Shown here piece after piece: positions 4,967 to 8,171 of a stretch of DNA of 8,171 nt; position 1 is the first letter of the stretch, and each line of letters starts with the position of its first letter. The position numbers were made by a program, and so were the translations under genes. The stretch is from Marinospirillum sp. (GTDB lineage Bacteria; Pseudomonadota; Gammaproteobacteria; Pseudomonadales; Halomonadaceae): positions 1-8,171 of the forward strand of contig SKHR01000191.1 of NCBI GenBank assembly GCA_007116865.1. The letters are read 5' to 3'. The notes under the pieces are model-generated. The model was not told the DNA's origin, made no database searches, and worked only from the letters and a program-made list of their open reading frames with translations.

Positions 4967-6769
4967 TTAGAGCGTGACCAGGGTATCGCCAACCTGCACC
5001 GCATCACCTTCGCGGACGGCAACACTGGCCACAGTTCCAGCATTGCTGGCACGGATTTCGGTTTCCATCTTCATGGCTTCCATAATGATGACCACCTGAT
5101 TGGCTTCTACGGCATCACCGGGCTTGACCAGAATCTTGAAGATGTTGCCAGCCAAAGGCGCAGTGATTTGCTCACCGGTACCCGCTGCCGCAGGGGCGGC
5201 CAGCGCAGGAGCAGCGCTGCTGGTCTGTTCAATTTTGGAAACATCGCCACCTTCAGCCACTTCAACCACATAGGCGGTGCCATTGACCTTGACGGTGTAA
5301 ACACCACTATCACTGGCCGCTGCCGCTTTAGGCGCTGCTTTGGCGGTTGCGGCCTGTGCGCTTTCCAGGGTGGGAGCCGGTTCAAAGGCAGAAGCATCAC
5401 CCCGGTTTTTCAGGAACTTCAAGCCGATTTGCGGGAAGAGTGCATAGGTGAGCACGTCATCAATCTGGTTTTCACCCTTGGCCAGTTCGATCTTGTCTTC
5501 CTTGGCTTTGGCGATCAGCTCTTCAGTGAGCTTGTCCATTTCATTGTCAATCTGGTCGGCTGGGCGGCAGGTGATTGGCTCTTTGCCATCCAGTACACGC
5601 GCTTGCAGCTCTTTGTTGAACTCAGCGGGTGCTGCACCATACTCACCCTTGAGCAGTGCCTGAACTTCTTTGCTGATGGACTTGTAACGCTCGCCCATCA
5701 AGATGTTCATGACCGCCTGGGTGCCAACGATTTGTGAGGTTGGGGTGACCAGCGGGATGAACCCCAGGTCTTCGCGAACCTTGGGAATTTCAGCCAATAC
5801 GTCGTCCAGCTTGTCGCCAGCGCCCTGCTCTTTAAGCTGGCTTTCCATGTTGGTGAGCATGCCGCCGGGAACCTGAGCGACCAGAATGCGTGAGTCGATG
5901 CCCTTGAGCGAACCTTCAAACTGGGCGTATTTTTTCCGCACTTCGCGGAAGTAGCCGGCAATTTCTTCCAGCAGGTTGATGTCCAGACCAGTGTCGTATT
6001 CTGTACCTTCAAAGATCGCAACCACGGCTTCGGTGGGGCTGTGACCATAGGTTTGTGACATGGAGGAAATCGCGGTATCTACATTGTCGATACCGGCTTC
6101 AACCGCCTTCACGATAGACGAGGTGGACAGACCGGTGGTGGCGTGACACTGCATGTGAATCGGAATGCTCAGGCTGGCCTTGAGCTTGGAAACCAGCTCA
6201 TAGGCTTCATAGGGTTTCAACAGGCCGGCCATGTCCTTGATTGCCAGAGAGTCAGCGCCCATGTCTTCGATCTGCTTGGATAAATCCAGCCACATTTGCA
6301 TATTGTGGATCGGAGAAATAGTGTAAGAGATAGTGCCCTGAGCATGTTTGCCTTGTTTCTTGACGGCCTTCAGCGCAGTTTCCAGGTTGCGTGGGTCGTT
6401 CATGGCATCAAAGACGCGGAATACATCAACGCCATTGGTGGCCGCACGCTCGACAAAACGATCCACGACATCATCGGCGTAGTGGCGGTAGCCCAGCAGG
6501 TTCTGACCGCGCAGCAGCATTTGCTGCGGGGTGTTGGGCATGGCTTTTTTAAGCTCACGAATACGATCCCAAGGATCTTCGCCCAGATAACGGATACAGC
6601 TATCAAAGGTCGCACCGCCCCAGCTTTCTAACGACCAAAAACCAACCTGGTCGAGTTTTTCAGCGATGGGGAGCATATCGTCAAGGCGCATGCGGGTTGC
6701 AAGCAGTGACTGGTGTGCGTCACGAAGGACAACGTCGGTTATGCCGAGTTTTTTCTTGGGTGCAGTCAT
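4967..6769 (-). CDS. oadA: Oxaloacetate decarboxylase, alpha subunit (biotin carboxyltransferase)
   Basis: OadA transfers the carboxyl group of oxaloacetate to its own biotin, giving pyruvate and carboxybiotin for OadB. The 600-residue protein has an N-terminal carboxyltransferase barrel (about 8-275) with VVLRDAHQSLLATRMR (Asp17, metal ligand), LAIKDMAGLL (Lys178, the lysine expected to be carboxylated) and IHMQCHATTG (His209). It continues with the conserved PYC/OADA region (about 290-455), two Ala/Pro-rich linkers (about 461-486 and 515-533), and a biotinyl domain (about 536-600) with EAMKMET, biotin on Lys567. Position 207, a metal-binding His in characterised OadA and transcarboxylase 5S, is Gln here. 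A two-subunit pyruvate carboxylase has a similar B subunit, but the flanking oadG and oadB favour the decarboxylase. AGGT lies eight bases before the ATG; the spacer to oadG is 46 bases and to oadB 14 bases. Confidence 0.95.
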   Translation of the reverse strand: MTAPKKKLGITDVVLRDAHQSLLATRMRLDDMLPIAEKLDQVGFWSLESWGGATFDSCIRYLGEDPWDRIRELKKAMPNTPQQMLLRGQNLLGYRHYADDVVDRFVERAATNGVDVFRVFDAMNDPRNLETALKAVKKQGKHAQGTISYTISPIHNMQMWLDLSKQIEDMGADSLAIKDMAGLLKPYEAYELVSKLKASLSIPIHMQCHATTGLSTSSIVKAVEAGIDNVDTAISSMSQTYGHSPTEAVVAIFEGTEYDTGLDINLLEEIAGYFREVRKKYAQFEGSLKGIDSRILVAQVPGGMLTNMESQLKEQGAGDKLDDVLAEIPKVREDLGFIPLVTPTSQIVGTQAVMNILMGERYKSISKEVQALLKGEYGAAPAEFNKELQARVLDGKEPITCRPADQIDNEMDKLTEELIAKAKEDKIELAKGENQIDDVLTYALFPQIGLKFLKNRGDASAFEPAPTLESAQAATAKAAPKAAAASDSGVYTVKVNGTAYVVEVAEGGDVSKIEQTSSAAPALAAPAAAGTGEQITAPLAGNIFKILVKPGDAVEANQVVIIMEAMKMETEIRASNAGTVASVAVREGDAVQVGDTLVTL

Positions 6770-6815
6770 GGTGATTACCTGTTAAGTAATGAAATGATGA
6801 GTTGTTATAATTGGT

Positions 6816-7073
6816 TCAGCGTCGTTTGCGATGCTGCTGGATCGCAGCAGTGATCGCGGCCACAATGTTTGCCTGTTGTCCGTCCGCTGTTGCCGCACTG
6901 CCGGATTTGCCTGGCAGGTTGGTTGCTGCGGTTTCGGCGGGTTTGAAAAAGCGCTGGATGATCAAAGACATCAGCGTGGTGGCAATGACCAGCAGGGTTA
7001 AGAAAACAAACACGAACCCCATGCCCAGCAGCATGAGATTAAAACCTTCGCGAAGCAGTTCGGTGTCTTGCAT
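6816..7073 (-). CDS. oadG: Oxaloacetate decarboxylase, gamma subunit
   Basis: OadG is the small membrane-anchored subunit that holds OadA to OadB and supports the carboxyltransferase, binding Zn2+ in the Klebsiella enzyme. The protein is 85 residues: a short N-terminus MQDTELLREGFN, one strong membrane helix (about 13-40), a flexible Ala/Gly/Ser-rich linker (45-66) and a C-terminal helix NIVAAITAAIQQHRKRR (69-85), as usual for the family. The sequence is poorly conserved in general, so the call rests on size, topology, the C-terminal AAITAAI..H motif and its position as first gene before oadA and oadB. AGAGG (plus-strand 7081-7085) lies seven bases upstream of the ATG. The gene starts the operon, and the promoter should be in the spacer shared with the divergent dusC. 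Only one His is left near the C-terminus. Confidence 0.88.
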   Translation of the reverse strand: MQDTELLREGFNLMLLGMGFVFVFLTLLVIATTLMSLIIQRFFKPAETAATNLPGKSGSAATADGQQANIVAAITAAIQQHRKRR

Positions 7074-7127
7074 GCGATAACCTCTGATTAACAGATTGGA
7101 TAATTCACCAACCTTGCCCCAGTTTTA

Positions 7128-7148
7128 TTTTTGTAGCAACTACAAAAA
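7128..7148. promoter_or_regulatory. Perfect 21-base interrupted palindrome, candidate operator
   Basis: Arms TTTTTGTAG (7128-7136) and CTACAAAAA (7140-7148) are exact inverted copies around a 3-base centre CAA. The site lies between divergent oadG and dusC, 54 bases above the oadG start and 60 to 96 bases above the possible dusC starts. There is no U-tract after the hairpin on either strand, so it is not a standard terminator. A symmetric site of this kind suits a dimeric repressor or activator such as a GntR-family protein, but no regulator gene is in view. Confidence 0.5.
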
Positions 7149-7163
7149 CAGCGACCTTAGTAG

Positions 7164-7169
7164 TATGCT
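7164..7169 (+). promoter_or_regulatory. Possible -10 element for dusC
   Basis: TATGCT matches four of six bases of the consensus -10 TATAAT and lies about 40 bases before the TTG alternative start of dusC. No recognisable -35 hexamer stands 16-18 bases upstream; that position falls on the right arm of the palindrome. If used, the promoter would probably need an activator or be weak. Confidence 0.2.
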
Positions 7170-7243
7170 GTGCGGCCTTTTGTGACCTTTCTTCCAAGGG
7201 TATTTCCTTGCTCGATCTTGCACCGCAGCACGCCGTTTCTAAA

Positions 7244-8171
7244 ATGCACCTGACGTCTTTCGCCCTGCCTTTGGTTGGACTGGCGCCCATGGAAGGGGTG
7301 CTTGATTTCACCCAGCGCGACAGAGTGACGCGCCTGCCGGGTTGGGATTTTTGTGTGACCGAGTTTGTGCGGGTCAGTCAAGGGCGTTTGCCGCGTCGAG
7401 TTTTCCATCGTTATGCACCTGAGCTGCTGAATGACTCACGAACCCCGGCGGGGGTGCCGGTTGAGGTGCAGTTGTTGGGCAGTGATCCGGATGCCATGGC
7501 CGAAAACGCGCAGGCTGCAGTGGCAGCGGGGGTCCAACACCTGGATCTCAACTTTGGCTGCCCGGCCAAAACCGTCAATCGCCATCAAGGCGGGGCGGTA
7601 CTGCTGCAAACCCCGGAGCGGGTGCATCAGATCGCGGCGGCGGTGGTGCAGGCAGTGGCCGCATCCGGTGTGCCGGTCAGCGCCAAAATGCGCCTGGGTT
7701 ATGCTGATCGCTGCTTGGCCTTAGACAATGCCTGGGCGTTGCAGGCCGCTGGTGTCAAACGTCTGGTGGTGCACGCCCGTACCCGGATGGAAGCCTATCG
7801 TCCGCCTGCCCACTGGGAGTGGGTGGGTTATATCGCCGACAGCCTGCATATTCCGGTACTGGCCAATGGCGATCTGTGGACTCTGGCTGACTATCAGCGC
7901 TGTGTTGGTGTCAGTGGGGTTCGTGATGTGATGCTGGGTCGGGCGGCAATGGCCGATCCCTGGCTGGCTGCGCAGATCAAAGCCAGTGCAAGCGGCCAGA
8001 CAGCTTTTGTGCCGCAATGGGCTGACCTGCTGCACTGGCTGGCCGATAGCCTGTTGGCCTCCGCCAGTGTTTACCCGGAAAAAAATCGCATCATGCGGGT
8101 GAAGCAGTGGTTGCTGATGGTGCAGCCGCGCTGGGGGCAGGTGGCACGGGACTTTTTCGAACAGATCAAAC
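7244..8171 (+). CDS. dusC: tRNA-dihydrouridine synthase, DusC type, cut by the window end
   Basis: Dus enzymes use FMN and NADPH to reduce specific uridines of tRNA to dihydrouridine; E. coli DusC acts on U16. About 309 residues are visible with no stop, so only the C-terminal end is missing. From the ATG at 7244 the motifs are GLAPMEGVLDF (12-22, FMN site), CVTEFVRV (37-44), VQLLGSDP (75-82), DLNFGCPAKTVNRHQGGAVLL (101-121) with the catalytic Cys106, SAKMRLGY (146-153) with Lys148, VVHART (175-180) with His177, LANGDLW (206-212) and MLGRAAM (230-236), which bind FMN phosphate. CPAKTVN and the EFVRV segment match DusC rather than DusA or DusB. The start is uncertain: the ATG has no ribosome binding site, whereas an in-frame TTG at 7208 follows AAGGG (7196-7200) at seven bases and would add 12 residues. 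It is divergent from the oad operon. Confidence 0.92.
   Translation, partial: MHLTSFALPLVGLAPMEGVLDFTQRDRVTRLPGWDFCVTEFVRVSQGRLPRRVFHRYAPELLNDSRTPAGVPVEVQLLGSDPDAMAENAQAAVAAGVQHLDLNFGCPAKTVNRHQGGAVLLQTPERVHQIAAAVVQAVAASGVPVSAKMRLGYADRCLALDNAWALQAAGVKRLVVHARTRMEAYRPPAHWEWVGYIADSLHIPVLANGDLWTLADYQRCVGVSGVRDVMLGRAAMADPWLAAQIKASASGQTAFVPQWADLLHWLADSLLASASVYPEKNRIMRVKQWLLMVQPRWGQVARDFFEQIK

Noticed and set aside
5168..5737. Plus-strand frame of 189 codons opposite oadA
   Set aside because: It lies fully antisense to the conserved OADA and linker regions, with no start signals.
7128..7148. Reading the palindrome as a terminator hairpin
   Set aside because: The stem is AT-rich and neither strand has a run of T after it; it also lies upstream of both genes rather than after one.
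7721..8035. Minus-strand frame of 104 codons opposite dusC
   Set aside because: It overlaps conserved FMN-binding motifs of dusC on the opposite strand and has no family resemblance.

Overview
The window looks like ordinary chromosome from a Gammaproteobacterium. Support for this is the lgt-thyA-folA gene order, ThyA and Lgt sequences that align with Escherichia coli key residues at a constant offset, a DusC-type dihydrouridine synthase, and an oadG-oadA-oadB operon for a membrane oxaloacetate decarboxylase sodium pump. The pump hints at a marine, halophilic or otherwise sodium-exposed lifestyle, but this is only an inference. I see no insertion sequence, prophage, CRISPR array, tRNA or rRNA.

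Left block, plus strand (1-2506): the 3' end of lgt, then thyA, folA and a ProQ/FinO-domain gene, tightly packed. Gaps are 30 bases and 8 bases, and thyA and folA overlap by 4 bases (ATGA). ThyA turns dUMP into dTMP and makes dihydrofolate, which FolA reduces back to tetrahydrofolate, so these two form a metabolic pair. The fourth gene encodes a likely RNA-binding protein with an N-terminal coiled coil and a basic, proline- and lysine-rich tail. It ends 6 bases from a convergent minus-strand gene for a two-CBS-domain protein (2513-3208).

Middle (3209-3632): an upstream region with short inverted repeats, a possible extracytoplasmic-function-type promoter, a 36-residue ORF with a strong ribosome binding site (3468-3578), and a strong GC hairpin terminator (3598-3628). 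The terminator is shared with the oad operon arriving from the other side. This little unit is the least explained part of the window.

Right block: oadG, oadA and oadB on the minus strand (7073 down to 3633). The alpha subunit removes CO2 from oxaloacetate onto its biotin, the beta subunit decarboxylates carboxybiotin and couples this to Na+ export, and gamma holds the complex together. Divergent from it on the plus strand is dusC, which runs off the right end. The divergent spacer contains a perfect interrupted palindrome of 21 bases (7128-7148), a good operator candidate.

No clearly new multi-gene system is visible. The best leads are the small ORF and its transcript unit, the palindrome, the coiled-coil ProQ-family protein, and two active-site substitutions (Gln at an expected metal-ligand His in OadA, Glu at the catalytic Asp in DHFR) that may turn out to be lineage-typical.
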